Source: an uncultured Alteromonadaceae bacterium
GTDB taxonomy: Bacteria > Pseudomonadota > Gammaproteobacteria > Enterobacterales > Alteromonadaceae
Direction: 5' to 3'
DNA length: 64,000 nt
NCBI GenBank assembly: GCA_947501935.1
Contig: CANMXU010000028.1
Location: 1-64,000, forward strand
Position numbers and translations under genes: made by a program
The notes under the pieces: generated by a model
What the model saw: only the letters and a program-made list of their open reading frames with translations
Told to the model about the DNA's origin: nothing
The model's database searches: none
Shown: piece after piece, positions 16,967 through 25,316 of the stretch
Layout of the letters: the number at the start of each line of letters is the position of its first letter
Numbering within the stretch: the stretch's first letter is position 1

Positions 16967-18184
16967 ATGCGCATATCTACAGCTCAATTTTATTTTCAAA
17001 ACGGTTTGCAAATGTCAAACAAACAAAGCGTTTTGAATGAACAGTCGGAATACTTAGCGAGTGGTAAAAGAGTGCTTACCGCTAAAGATGACGCGGTTGC
17101 CTATAGCGCGCTAGCAGGGTATAAAAATGAATTATCTAACATTGAAAAATACCAGCGTAATATTACTCAAGCAGAAAACCGTAATAATTATCAAGAGGTT
17201 GCCTTTTCAAATACTACAGATATTTTAAATGAGCTTAAAGACTTATTTATACAGGCGAATAATGGTGCTTATGATGATGTTGACTTAGCAGCTATTGCTC
17301 AACAAGCCACCAATAGCTTGCAGCAAGTATTAGATATTGCCAATAGTCAGGACGAAACCGGTGGTTATATATTCGCAGGCTTTCAAATAGACAAAAAACC
17401 ATTTTCCATACAACCCGATAATTCAGTAAATTACCAAGGTGACAATGGCGTAAGGGAGTTGCAAATTGCCAAAAATGTCATGGTTGATACCAATACTGCC
17501 GGTGATAAAGCCTTTGGCAAAGTTGCCAACAATATAGGTGATTTTTCGGCTACGTATAATACTAATACTTCAGGTATTTATCTTGAACATGCTGTTATTT
17601 CCTCTCCAGGAAGTTTTGATACTAGTTCAGGAGCTGGTTACCCTACGCCTTATAACGTAGCCTTTGCTTCTGAAACTGATTTAACGGTAACCGATGCCGA
17701 TGGTGACGTAATGTTTACCACTGCGGCATATACTCCAGGGCAAGTAATTTCCTTGCCTAATGGCGTTGAAGTACAAATAAATGGCAACCCTTTGCCGGGT
17801 GACGACATCGATTTATTGCCGCAAGAAAATATCAGTATTTTTGACACCATGAAAGGAGTGATTGATTGGCTAAATACTGATAGCAGCCCTGTGTCAGCGG
17901 AGCAGCACCAAGTTGACTACGACACTATTTTAGGTCAGTTAAATAAAGCGCTTGAGCATATATCTTCTCAAAGAGCTGAAGTAGGTATCCGCCTACAGCT
18001 AGTTGATCGTCAAAAAAACAACCATTTAGATACCGAACTTTATTTAAATAGCAGCCGTTCAAAAATTGAAGATCTTGATTTTTCTAAAGCAATTTCAGAA
18101 TTTGAGCAGTCGCAAATGGCGCTACAAGCGGCGCAGCAAACCTTTACACAAATTCAAAACTTAAGTTTGTTTAATTACATCTAG
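16967..18184 (+). CDS. flgL: Hook-filament junction protein FlgL
   Basis: 405 residues, flagellin-like at both ends: N-terminal MRISTAQFYFQNGLQMSNKQ and LASGKRVLTAKDDAVAYSALAGY, C-terminal RAEVGIRLQLVDRQKNNH and DLDFSKAISEFEQSQMALQAAQQTFTQIQNLSLFNYI-type helix. It joins FlgK to flagellin. TTAGGAG precedes the ATG, 16 bases after flgK. It ends the flgFGHIJKL unit; no clear terminator follows before the flagellin promoter. Confidence 0.95.
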   Translation: MRISTAQFYFQNGLQMSNKQSVLNEQSEYLASGKRVLTAKDDAVAYSALAGYKNELSNIEKYQRNITQAENRNNYQEVAFSNTTDILNELKDLFIQANNGAYDDVDLAAIAQQATNSLQQVLDIANSQDETGGYIFAGFQIDKKPFSIQPDNSVNYQGDNGVRELQIAKNVMVDTNTAGDKAFGKVANNIGDFSATYNTNTSGIYLEHAVISSPGSFDTSSGAGYPTPYNVAFASETDLTVTDADGDVMFTTAAYTPGQVISLPNGVEVQINGNPLPGDDIDLLPQENISIFDTMKGVIDWLNTDSSPVSAEQHQVDYDTILGQLNKALEHISSQRAEVGIRLQLVDRQKNNHLDTELYLNSSRSKIEDLDFSKAISEFEQSQMALQAAQQTFTQIQNLSLFNYI

Positions 18185-18210
18185 TTAAAATTTTAAAGTT
18201 AGATGTAAGT

Positions 18211-18226
18211 TGGCAAGGAGTTTGCT
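18211..18226 (+). promoter_or_regulatory. Sigma-54 promoter of flagellin 1
   Basis: TGGCAA-N5-TTGCT has both invariant dinucleotides and exact spacing, within the 168-base gap before flagellin 1. The leader from promoter to ATG is about 125 bases, much longer than for the other sigma-54 promoters here. Confidence 0.82.
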
Positions 18227-18352
18227 TGCATATTAAGTAGGCAAATTAGTCGTAAGCAGGAATCGTAATTTCATTTCTACTTGCGTTTATAGAAAGAGGC
18301 TTGGTTAAAGAAGCTTCTAATAAATTAAAGTAAAAACATTAGGAGTTTTATT

Positions 18353-19525
18353 ATGGCTTTATCCGTAGTAACAAATACATCATCACTTAACGCTCAGCGT
18401 AATCTGACTAAATCTGGCGAAGGCTTAGCACTATCGATGCAACGCTTGTCATCTGGTATGCGCATTAATAGCGCTAAAGATGACGCGGCAGGTATGCAAA
18501 TAGCTAACCGATTAACATCACAAGTAAATGGTTTAGCGGTTGCACAACGTAATGCAAACGACGGTATTTCAATGGCACAAACGGCAGAAGGTGCGATGCA
18601 AGAATCGACTAACATTCTTCAGCGTATGCGTGAATTGTCTTTACAATCTGCTAACGGCTCTAACTCGGCTGATGACCGTGCCGCACTACAAAAAGAAGTT
18701 GCGGCATTACAAACTGAACTAACCCGTATTGCCGACACTACCTCTTTTGGTAGTCAGAAGCTATTAGACGGAACCTTTGGTACTAAAAACTTCCAAGTAG
18801 GTGCCAATGCCAATGAAACAATATCAGTTACTTTATCAAGCACTAAGGCAACTGATTTGGGTGTCACTACAGGTAAAACTATTGACGGTGCAGGCTTCGT
18901 TCCTGCAAACGTTGGTGATGCAGCTGAAGTATTAACTTTTGCCGTAACTACTGCTGCAGGTACTAATAACGTTGATGTTGCCGTTGCGGCAGGTACAGGT
19001 ATTAATGAATTAATTGACCTAGTGAATGATCAAGTGGGATCTGCAGGTTTTAGAGCTGTTTCTGATGGTGCCGGCAGTATTACTTTTTCATCAAGTGATG
19101 AAGTGACTGCAGTAACAATCAGTAGTGATCTAGCGGGTACTACTGGTTCATTTGCAGCCGCGGGTAATGCTCAAGCAGTAGGTACCACAGGTTCATCAGC
19201 AACAGGTACCGCGATAAGCGCAATTAGTATAGCAACCGCTTCTGGAGCACAGGACGCCATTGCTTCAATTGACAGCGCATTAGTGGCCATTGATGAGCAG
19301 CGTGCAGATTTAGGTGCGATTCAAAACCGTTTTAGTTTCACTATAAGTAATTTAGCTAATATTCAGGAAAATGTATCGGCCTCAAGAAGCCGAATTCAAG
19401 ATACTGATTTTGCGGTAGAAACAGCTAATATGACTAAAAATCAAATATTGCAACAAGCAGGTACGTCAATTTTAGCGCAAGCTAACCAAATACCTCAGGC
19501 AGCAATTAGTTTAATTGGTGGTTAA
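18353..19525 (+). CDS. fliC: Flagellin 1 (filament protein)
   Basis: 390 residues with standard flagellin ends: SLNAQRNLTKSGEGLALSMQ, RLSSGMRINSAKDDAAGMQI, NRLTSQ; C-terminal SASRSRIQDTDFAVETANMT, KNQILQQAGTSILAQANQ. The centre is short and Gly/Ala/Thr-rich, with one flagellin-type insert. By hand alignment it is about 90 percent identical to flagellin 2 downstream. A TTAGGAG ribosome site precedes the ATG and a sigma-54 promoter lies upstream, resembling the core-flagellin flaA arrangement of Vibrio. A strong terminator follows directly, so it is monocistronic. No cysteine is present. Confidence 0.97.
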   Translation: MALSVVTNTSSLNAQRNLTKSGEGLALSMQRLSSGMRINSAKDDAAGMQIANRLTSQVNGLAVAQRNANDGISMAQTAEGAMQESTNILQRMRELSLQSANGSNSADDRAALQKEVAALQTELTRIADTTSFGSQKLLDGTFGTKNFQVGANANETISVTLSSTKATDLGVTTGKTIDGAGFVPANVGDAAEVLTFAVTTAAGTNNVDVAVAAGTGINELIDLVNDQVGSAGFRAVSDGAGSITFSSSDEVTAVTISSDLAGTTGSFAAAGNAQAVGTTGSSATGTAISAISIATASGAQDAIASIDSALVAIDEQRADLGAIQNRFSFTISNLANIQENVSASRSRIQDTDFAVETANMTKNQILQQAGTSILAQANQIPQAAISLIGG

Positions 19526-19545
19526 ACTCTTGAGTAGATAATTAT

Positions 19546-19577
19546 AAAGGCTGGCATTTATTGACCAGCCTTTTTTA
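19546..19577 (+). terminator. Intrinsic terminator after flagellin 1
   Basis: Stem AAAGGCTGG / CCAGCCTTT with a ten-base loop, followed by a T-run. Confidence 0.9.
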
Positions 19578-19645
19578 TGTATAGTTTATTAAAGCAAACA
19601 ACTGTTGTTATAAAAACATTCTAAAATTCAAAGCGATATTAAATT

Positions 19646-21100
19646 ATGAGTGCTAAAAATATTTTACGTAAAGCCGAAGCATTATTTAAGCAAGGTGAGT
19701 TTGAACAGTCTATTCAAATTTGCCAAACAATTTTAGATAAAAAACCTAAATTATTTGGCGCTCGGCAAATACTCGCCCTTAGTTATCAAAGTAGCGGTAA
19801 AATAAAGCTAGCTTTAGCTGAGTTTGAAAAGGCTTTATTGCTTAAAAATAAAGATGCTGCAACTTATAATAATATAGGAAATATATACCTAGATATAAAA
19901 CAGTATGATTTAGCTAATAAATATTACCAAAGAGCACTTAAACATGATCCTCTCTTAGCTCAAGCATGGAATAATTTAGCTACGTGTCAACTACGTGTTG
20001 GCAATAAAGTCGACGCCGAAGCTAATTTTCGCAAGGCTATTATGTATGGCGGCAATGTAGCATTGTTCCATTCGAATTTAGCTGAAATGTTAATAGACCA
20101 AGGGAGTTTCGATAAGGCTCTAAAAATTTTATTAACTTCTCTTGAGCTAGACCACCACTCATCTACAGTTTATCGTAATGTCTTTGCCATTTTTATGTAT
20201 CAACAGCGTTATCAGGATGCTTTAGAGATTGCTGATATAGGCTTGCTCAGTGAGAACCTAGCTGAAAGTGAGTTATGCGAACTTTTAGTGGGCAAAGCAA
20301 TTTTATTTTGGTTATTCGATAATCCGGAAGAAGCCGAACAAGCAATTCAGTTGAGCGAATCCATCTATAAATATCGGAATAACTCTACGGAACTTGGGAA
20401 TTTATGTGTATTTCATGGTTATATAAAGCAGTTGTTGGTATTACAGAAACAGCGGAATATTGTTCAAGCTCAAGATGAACAGCAAGATAATATTTATTTT
20501 ATTTCTGAAAGTCATGGTTTTACTGCAAATGATAATATTGTTGAGTATAAAAACAAACCGTATAAAATTCGTTCGTTATTCATTTTAGGCGCTAAAATTT
20601 TACATCTCATCCAAGATGAAAATAATAAACATCAGCAAAGTTTATCATTAATTTTTAATAGTTTGCCTGCTCGTAGTAAGGTCGTTATGGCTATAGGGGA
20701 AATCGATTGCCGACGAAATGAAGGTATATTGATGCACTGCCTTAAATATGAGCTTGATTATAAAAGTGTAATTGATGACATGCTTAATAAATATATTGAA
20801 ATGCTTAAACATCAAGCGTTGTTGCATGACATTGAAATTATCTTATACGGTGTGCCAGCTCCAAATAAAAACCAAGTTGATTTGCTAGAAGCTGAACAAC
20901 AAAATATGTTTAAAGAGCTCATTGCTTACTTTAATCAAAAGTTAAGAGAAAGCTGTAAGGAAAATGATATTACTTTCTTAGATACCTATTACTTAACAGA
21001 AGAAAATGGTGTCAGCAATTTACAATATCACCTAGATAGTTTTCATTTGAATTTTGAAACCTTGCCACAGTTATTTAACAATGTTGGGTCAGCTAACTAA
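19646..21100 (+). CDS. TPR-repeat protein with SGNH-hydrolase-like C-terminal domain
   Basis: 484 residues, no signal peptide, so probably cytoplasmic. Residues 1-270 form about five to six tetratricopeptide repeats, for example AATYNNIGNIYLDIKQYDLA and AQAWNNLATCQLRVGNKVDA. From about 280 the protein changes: FISESH (Ser287 and Ser289), then VVMAIGEIDCR (346-356), then YHLDSFHLN with Asp464 and His467. These resemble, in order, the nucleophile-Ser block, the oxyanion block and the DxxH block of SGNH/GDSL-like esterases, although the first block is not a canonical GDS. Position between two flagellin genes suggests a role in flagellin modification or handling, by analogy with TPR proteins in flagellin glycosylation loci; that is inference. 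Composition is more AT-rich than the neighbours. No clear promoter of its own was found. Confidence 0.7.
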   Translation: MSAKNILRKAEALFKQGEFEQSIQICQTILDKKPKLFGARQILALSYQSSGKIKLALAEFEKALLLKNKDAATYNNIGNIYLDIKQYDLANKYYQRALKHDPLLAQAWNNLATCQLRVGNKVDAEANFRKAIMYGGNVALFHSNLAEMLIDQGSFDKALKILLTSLELDHHSSTVYRNVFAIFMYQQRYQDALEIADIGLLSENLAESELCELLVGKAILFWLFDNPEEAEQAIQLSESIYKYRNNSTELGNLCVFHGYIKQLLVLQKQRNIVQAQDEQQDNIYFISESHGFTANDNIVEYKNKPYKIRSLFILGAKILHLIQDENNKHQQSLSLIFNSLPARSKVVMAIGEIDCRRNEGILMHCLKYELDYKSVIDDMLNKYIEMLKHQALLHDIEIILYGVPAPNKNQVDLLEAEQQNMFKELIAYFNQKLRESCKENDITFLDTYYLTEENGVSNLQYHLDSFHLNFETLPQLFNNVGSAN

Positions 21101-21194
21101 ATATACCCTTTATAACGCCTTAACCGTAGTGGCTGTAAAGCTATGCTTATAAATAAGGGAACCATTTATTGATATAGTATATTTACTTAAATTT

Positions 21195-21240
21195 AAAAAC
21201 CTTTAATCTTTTTAAAAAAAAGATTAAAGGTTTTTTTTTT
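21195..21240 (+). terminator. Intrinsic terminator after the TPR-SGNH gene
   Basis: A long AT-rich stem (arms around CCTTTAATCTTTTT and AAAAAGATTAAAGG) with a very small A-rich loop is followed by ten T. The downstream arm and T-run also form the -35 region of the flagellin 2 promoter. Confidence 0.9.
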
Positions 21241-21251
21241 GCTGCCGTTAC
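21225..21251 (+). promoter_or_regulatory. Sigma-28 (FliA) promoter of flagellin 2
   Basis: TAAAG, then 14 bases, then GCCGTTAC. The spacing equals that of the consensus TAAAGTTT-N11-GCCGATAA and the -10 half matches at 6 of 8 positions. The -35 half lies inside the 3' arm of the preceding terminator and the spacer is its T-run. The inferred start is about 95 bases before the ATG. Confidence 0.78.
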
Positions 21252-21352
21252 CATTAGTAGAACGGGGCTTGATAAGATATTTGACGGCACCTGATTAAAG
21301 AAAGAACTAAACAATTTAACAACGAATTACATTATGTAATCAGGAGTTTATT

Positions 21353-22522
21353 ATGGCTTTATCAGTTAACACCAATATATCATCATTAAATGCCCAACGT
21401 AACTTGACCAAGTCAGGTGAAGGCTTAGCACAATCAATGCAACGTTTATCATCAGGTATGCGCATTAACAGCGCAAAAGATGATGCTGCAGGTATGCAAA
21501 TAGCTAACCGATTAACATCACAGGTAAATGGTTTAGCGGTTGCACAACGTAATGCTAACGACGGTATTTCAATTGCGCAAACAGCTGAAGGTGCGATGCA
21601 AGAATCAACTAATATTTTACAACGTATGCGTGAACTAGCACTACAATCTGCCAACGGTTCGAACTCGGCAGACGACCGTGCAGCACTACAAAAAGAAGTT
21701 GGCGCTTTGCAAACAGAATTAACCCGTATTGCTGATACCACTTCTTTCGGTGATCAAAAATTATTAGACGGTACTTACACCGCTAAAAACTTCCAAGTAG
21801 GTGCTAATGCTAACGAAACTATTAGCATGAGCTTATCTAGTACTAAAGCAACAGACTTAGGTATTACTTCTGGTAAAACCATCGATGGTGCTGGTTTTGT
21901 TGCTGCTAACGTAGGTGATGCTGCTGAAGTATTAACTTTTGCCGTAACAACTGCAGCTGGAACTAATAATGTTGATGTATCAGTAGCGGCAGGTACAGGT
22001 ATTAATGAATTAATTGACCTAGTTAATGACCAAGTGGGCTCTGCAGGTTTTAGAGCTGTTTCTGATGGTGCGGGTAGTATTACTTTCTCTGCTGACGATG
22101 AAGTGACAGCTGTAACAGTATCAAGTGATTTAGCTGGTACAACCGGTTCATTTGCAGCAGCAGGTAATGCTCAAGCAGTTGGTACTGCAGGTTCATCTGC
22201 AACAGGTACTGCAATTAGTGCCATTAGTATCGCGACAGAAAATGGTGCACAAAGTGCCTTGGCTTCTATCGATAGTGCGTTGAAATCAATTGATGAACAA
22301 CGAGCAGATTTAGGTGCATTACAAAACCGTTTTAGCTTTACCATTAGTAACCTTGCAAACGTTCAAGAAAATGTTTCTGCTTCACGAAGCCGTATTCAAG
22401 ATACAGACTTTGCAGTTGAAACAGCTAACATGACTAAAAACCAAATCTTGCAACAAGCTGGTACTTCAATTCTAGCTCAAGCTAACCAACTGCCACAAGC
22501 AGCGTTAAGCTTAATTGGCTAA
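21353..22522 (+). CDS. Flagellin 2 (filament protein)
   Basis: 389 residues, collinear with flagellin 1 and about 90 percent identical by hand count; the differences are scattered (for example Asn6 for Val, Ile9 for Thr, Gln27 for Ala, Tyr141 for Phe) and one C-terminal Gly is absent. Both flagellin terminal domains are complete. Ribosome site CAGGAG precedes the ATG. Unlike flagellin 1 it has a sigma-28 promoter and is thus expected to be expressed only after hook completion and FlgM export. A terminator follows before flaG. Confidence 0.97.
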   Translation: MALSVNTNISSLNAQRNLTKSGEGLAQSMQRLSSGMRINSAKDDAAGMQIANRLTSQVNGLAVAQRNANDGISIAQTAEGAMQESTNILQRMRELALQSANGSNSADDRAALQKEVGALQTELTRIADTTSFGDQKLLDGTYTAKNFQVGANANETISMSLSSTKATDLGITSGKTIDGAGFVAANVGDAAEVLTFAVTTAAGTNNVDVSVAAGTGINELIDLVNDQVGSAGFRAVSDGAGSITFSADDEVTAVTVSSDLAGTTGSFAAAGNAQAVGTAGSSATGTAISAISIATENGAQSALASIDSALKSIDEQRADLGALQNRFSFTISNLANVQENVSASRSRIQDTDFAVETANMTKNQILQQAGTSILAQANQLPQAALSLIG

Positions 22523-22545
22523 TACAGCAAGCTAATTTGGAGAGT

Positions 22546-22578
22546 AAAAGGAAGGAGCTGTAATAGCCCTTCCTTTTT
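22546..22578 (+). terminator. Intrinsic terminator after flagellin 2
   Basis: Stem AAAAGGAAGG / CCTTCCTTTT around a short loop, then TTGTGTTTT. It separates flagellin 2 from flaG. Confidence 0.85.
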
Positions 22579-22643
22579 GTGTTTTATCTTTTAATGTTTA
22601 TTAAAGATGTTTTACATTGAAAATAACAACCAAGGAGCTAATA

Positions 22644-23039
22644 ATGAGTGTAGTGCAAAATAATCCAGAGCTTGCTATGCCCAGTACGCCTGTAGATGTG
22701 ACGCGCAATATTGATACACCATCAAATACTGAGTCGCTAGAAAGAGTACAGGTGCTTAATGAGCAAATAAAACAAGCTGAGGCTGAAAATACTAGCGAAG
22801 AGCCTACAGTATTAACATCGCAGCAACTTGATAAAGTGGCTCAGCAATTGCAAGAATTTGCAGGAGAGATGAATCGCGGTTTGCAGTTTCTTGTTGATAA
22901 AGACTCTGGACGTGATGTTATTAAAGTCATTGATAAAAGTACAGGGGATTTAGTTAAACAATTTCCTTCCGAAGAGGTGCTGCAATTAGTGGCGAAACTA
23001 TCTGAAACAATAGGTAGTTTTTTTGATGCTAAAGTCTAA
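22644..23039 (+). CDS. flaG: FlaG-family protein
   Basis: 131 residues: a disordered N-terminal half, then the FlaG domain (QQLQEFAGEMNRGLQFLVD, SGRDVIKVIDKSTGDLVKQFPSEEVLQLVAKL). The V-I-x-x-T-G-x-x-I/V-x-Q-I/F-P pattern is the family signature. FlaG influences filament length in several polar flagellates; the molecular action is unclear. ATG 22644 follows AAGGAG; an in-frame TTG at 22617 would add nine residues and is less likely. It lies directly before fliD, the usual order in Vibrio and Pseudomonas. Confidence 0.92.
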   Translation: MSVVQNNPELAMPSTPVDVTRNIDTPSNTESLERVQVLNEQIKQAEAENTSEEPTVLTSQQLDKVAQQLQEFAGEMNRGLQFLVDKDSGRDVIKVIDKSTGDLVKQFPSEEVLQLVAKLSETIGSFFDAKV

Positions 23040-23099
23040 GCATTAATTAATATTCATTAGTTAGGTTTGTTTTAAGTTTATTGTTGTTAAGGGGGCTTT

Positions 23100-24485
23100 A
23101 TGCCTGATATTTCATTTACTGGTATTGGTTCTGGTCTTCAAGTTTCCGAAATAGTTAATGCTATTGTTGGAGCTGAAAGAGCGCCTTTTGAGTCGCGTTT
23201 AAACCAACAACAGGGACTGATGACCACTGATATCTCAGCTATGGGGTCTTTGCGTGGCGCTATTGAGAGTGTTTCAGAGGCTATTGAAGCTCTTGCTGAT
23301 CCGGATGAATATCACAAACATAATACCTCTGGTAATAATTCTTTTGTAAGTGTTACCACAACCACTGATGTTGAAGTGGGTAGTTACTCTATTCAAGTTG
23401 ATGCCCTTGCTAAAGCGCATAAATTAATGTCAGCTTCAATTGATAGTGCTGAAGCTATTGGCGATGGCACGTTGACTTTTAATTCAGGTGCAAATAATTT
23501 TGATATTGTGGTTTCTGATACTGCGACATTAGGCGATATTAGAGATTCAATTAATGATAGTGCTGATAACGAATCAGTGATCGCTACTATTATTACTGAC
23601 GGAACAGGACAGCGTCTAATATTAACAAGTAAAGAAAGTGGTGTTGATAATGCGATAACTGTTACTGCTAATGATCTTAGTGATGGTAATCATGTAGATA
23701 ATTTTGGCTTGTCCCGCCTTGTGAATTTAACTGAAGTAAATGAAGCGCTTGATGCTCAAATAACTATTGATGGTGTAATTACAGTTACTAGTAGCTCAAA
23801 TGAATTCAATGATGTCATAGATGGGGTTAATATATCTGCGCAAAAAATTCACGATGTTGATGATGATATTGCCCAAATAAATATAGTTGAAAATAATAAT
23901 AATGTTGCTGCAGGATTAAATAAATTTATCACTAGCTACAATGAACTTGTTGAATTAAGTAATTCATTAGGACGTGCAAGTGAAGATGGAGCAGGGCCTT
24001 TGGCGGGGGATTCTTTACTTAGAGGCTTTATGGGAAAAATTCGTCAAGAATTGAGTACTAGTTTGAGTGTTAATGGTTCTGATGTCTCATTATTAGATTT
24101 TGGTGTGGAAACTGATCGATATGGAGTATTAAGCTTAGACTCTGAAGTGTTAGATGAATATGTAGATGCTAATATTGATGATGTGGAGAGTTTTTTTATA
24201 GGTACAGAAGGTGCTCCTGGGTTTGCAGCATCTTTACAAGAATTGACCGGGTTTTATACTGACTCGGGCGGGATAATTCAAGGTCGTATCGACAGTAAAG
24301 AGAATCAGCTTTCACGTTTAGATGATGATCGTATAGATTTTGAGCGGAAAATGGAGTCTTTAGAGGCACGCTTATTTGCACAGTATAATGCGATGGATTT
24401 ATTAGTATCGGGCTTAAACGCAACCAGCAGTTATTTAATGGCACAGTTAGATAATATGCCTGGTGTTGTTAAACAAGATAAATAG
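23100..24485 (+). CDS. fliD: Filament cap protein FliD
   Basis: 461 residues. N-terminal ISFTGIGSGLQVSEIVNAIV and ERAPFESRLNQQQ, a central flagellin-hook-IN type region, and C-terminal IQGRIDSKENQLSRLDDDRI, MESLEARLFAQYNAMDLLVSGLNATSSYL. These are the hallmark end motifs of FliD. It caps the filament tip and helps fold incoming flagellin. AGGGGG precedes the ATG. It is convergent with a small minus-strand gene, so the usual fliD-fliT-fliS order is broken here. Confidence 0.95.
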   Translation: MPDISFTGIGSGLQVSEIVNAIVGAERAPFESRLNQQQGLMTTDISAMGSLRGAIESVSEAIEALADPDEYHKHNTSGNNSFVSVTTTTDVEVGSYSIQVDALAKAHKLMSASIDSAEAIGDGTLTFNSGANNFDIVVSDTATLGDIRDSINDSADNESVIATIITDGTGQRLILTSKESGVDNAITVTANDLSDGNHVDNFGLSRLVNLTEVNEALDAQITIDGVITVTSSSNEFNDVIDGVNISAQKIHDVDDDIAQINIVENNNNVAAGLNKFITSYNELVELSNSLGRASEDGAGPLAGDSLLRGFMGKIRQELSTSLSVNGSDVSLLDFGVETDRYGVLSLDSEVLDEYVDANIDDVESFFIGTEGAPGFAASLQELTGFYTDSGGIIQGRIDSKENQLSRLDDDRIDFERKMESLEARLFAQYNAMDLLVSGLNATSSYLMAQLDNMPGVVKQDK

Positions 24486-24529
24486 CTTGTTGTTTAGATA
24501 AATCAGTTTTAATTTCTTACAGTGTCTTA

Positions 24530-24844
24530 CTAAAGTAAGCTTGCTATTTTATTATATAACTTGGTAGCTTGGCTTGAGGTTAAGTTTCCCATTGAGCGCG
24601 CTTTACCAATACTTGAACTAACCCGTATTACCTGATTAGCAATATCTTCTATTTCTCTACTTGCCTCTATTTGAATTTCCTTTTTTAGTTTCTCTTTGCC
24701 TAACTGAGATATATTGACTATATCTGCGGAAAATTCTTTTAAATCCGGTTTTAAAGGCTTTTCTTTAGTATTGCTTAAAGGTGATATTTCAAGTTTTGTT
24801 CGAGCAATATCACTGCTGGCTGTTAAAGGATTGGCGACAGACAT
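24530..24844 (-). CDS. Small protein of unknown function in the fliS-fliT block
   Basis: 104 residues, charged, no signal or membrane segment. The middle has ADIVNISQLGKEKLKKEI, vaguely like the D-x-V-x-I/L-S start of FlgM-type sigma-binding helices. The C-terminus SIGKARSMGNLTSSQATKLY-NKIASLL looks like a conserved helical element. I do not recognise a named family. GAGGTGATT lies directly before the ATG at 24844; a GTG two codons earlier falls inside this ribosome site. It is last in a minus-strand group after fliS and fliT but separated from fliT by 139 bases, so it may have its own promoter. A flagellar regulatory or chaperone role is only a guess from position. Confidence 0.7.
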   Translation of the reverse strand: MSVANPLTASSDIARTKLEISPLSNTKEKPLKPDLKEFSADIVNISQLGKEKLKKEIQIEASREIEDIANQVIRVSSSIGKARSMGNLTSSQATKLYNKIASLL

Positions 24845-24983
24845 AATCACCTCTGATAATTTTACTTAGTATCAGTATAGCTAAAAATGCTTATTTAGTT
24901 TTAGGCACTATAATTCGTTGATAGGGTTTATGTATTAAAATCGAAAAATAGCTGCTAGGAAGGTTGATTAATCGAAATTTAAA

Positions 24984-25316
24984 TTAGTATTGCTGATAAG
25001 ATTTTACCGCTTTTTTATTTTTTTTAAGTTTGGTTAATTGAGTTACCGTGTTTGCTTTTTGTAGTTGTGCACATTGCACTAATGCTTGATCTAAAGTCAT
25101 TAATTCTTGTAATAAAGCGTTATGAACTGCAAGCTCTTGCTGGTTATATTGCGTAAATAATTTTTCAAGCTGGTGCTGGCGCTTGCTGATAATATTATTG
25201 ATTTGCTCTTGAGTTAGCTTTGCTAAGTCATCAATTTTATCATCACTGAGCTGCAACAACAGTTGTTGCGACTCAGTAATAATTTTTTCTAACAGAGCTT
25301 TACAATCGTCAGTCAC
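24984..25316 (-). CDS. fliT: FliT-like flagellar chaperone
   Basis: 110 residues, mainly helical, with LLEKIITESQQLLLQL at the start and a heptad-rich middle (QEQINNIISKRQHQLEKLF). The length, helical makeup and position immediately after fliS fit FliT-type export chaperones (FlaI in Vibrio), which bind FliD. Sequence similarity in this family is weak, so the call leans on context. Translation starts with GTG at 25316, directly abutting the fliS TAG stop with no gap, which implies translational coupling. Confidence 0.7.
   Translation of the reverse strand: MTDDCKALLEKIITESQQLLLQLSDDKIDDLAKLTQEQINNIISKRQHQLEKLFTQYNQQELAVHNALLQELMTLDQALVQCAQLQKANTVTQLTKLKKNKKAVKSYQQY

Noticed and set aside
21340..21741. 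Minus-strand frames repeated in both flagellin genes
   Set aside because: They match each other only because the sense flagellin genes are near-identical.
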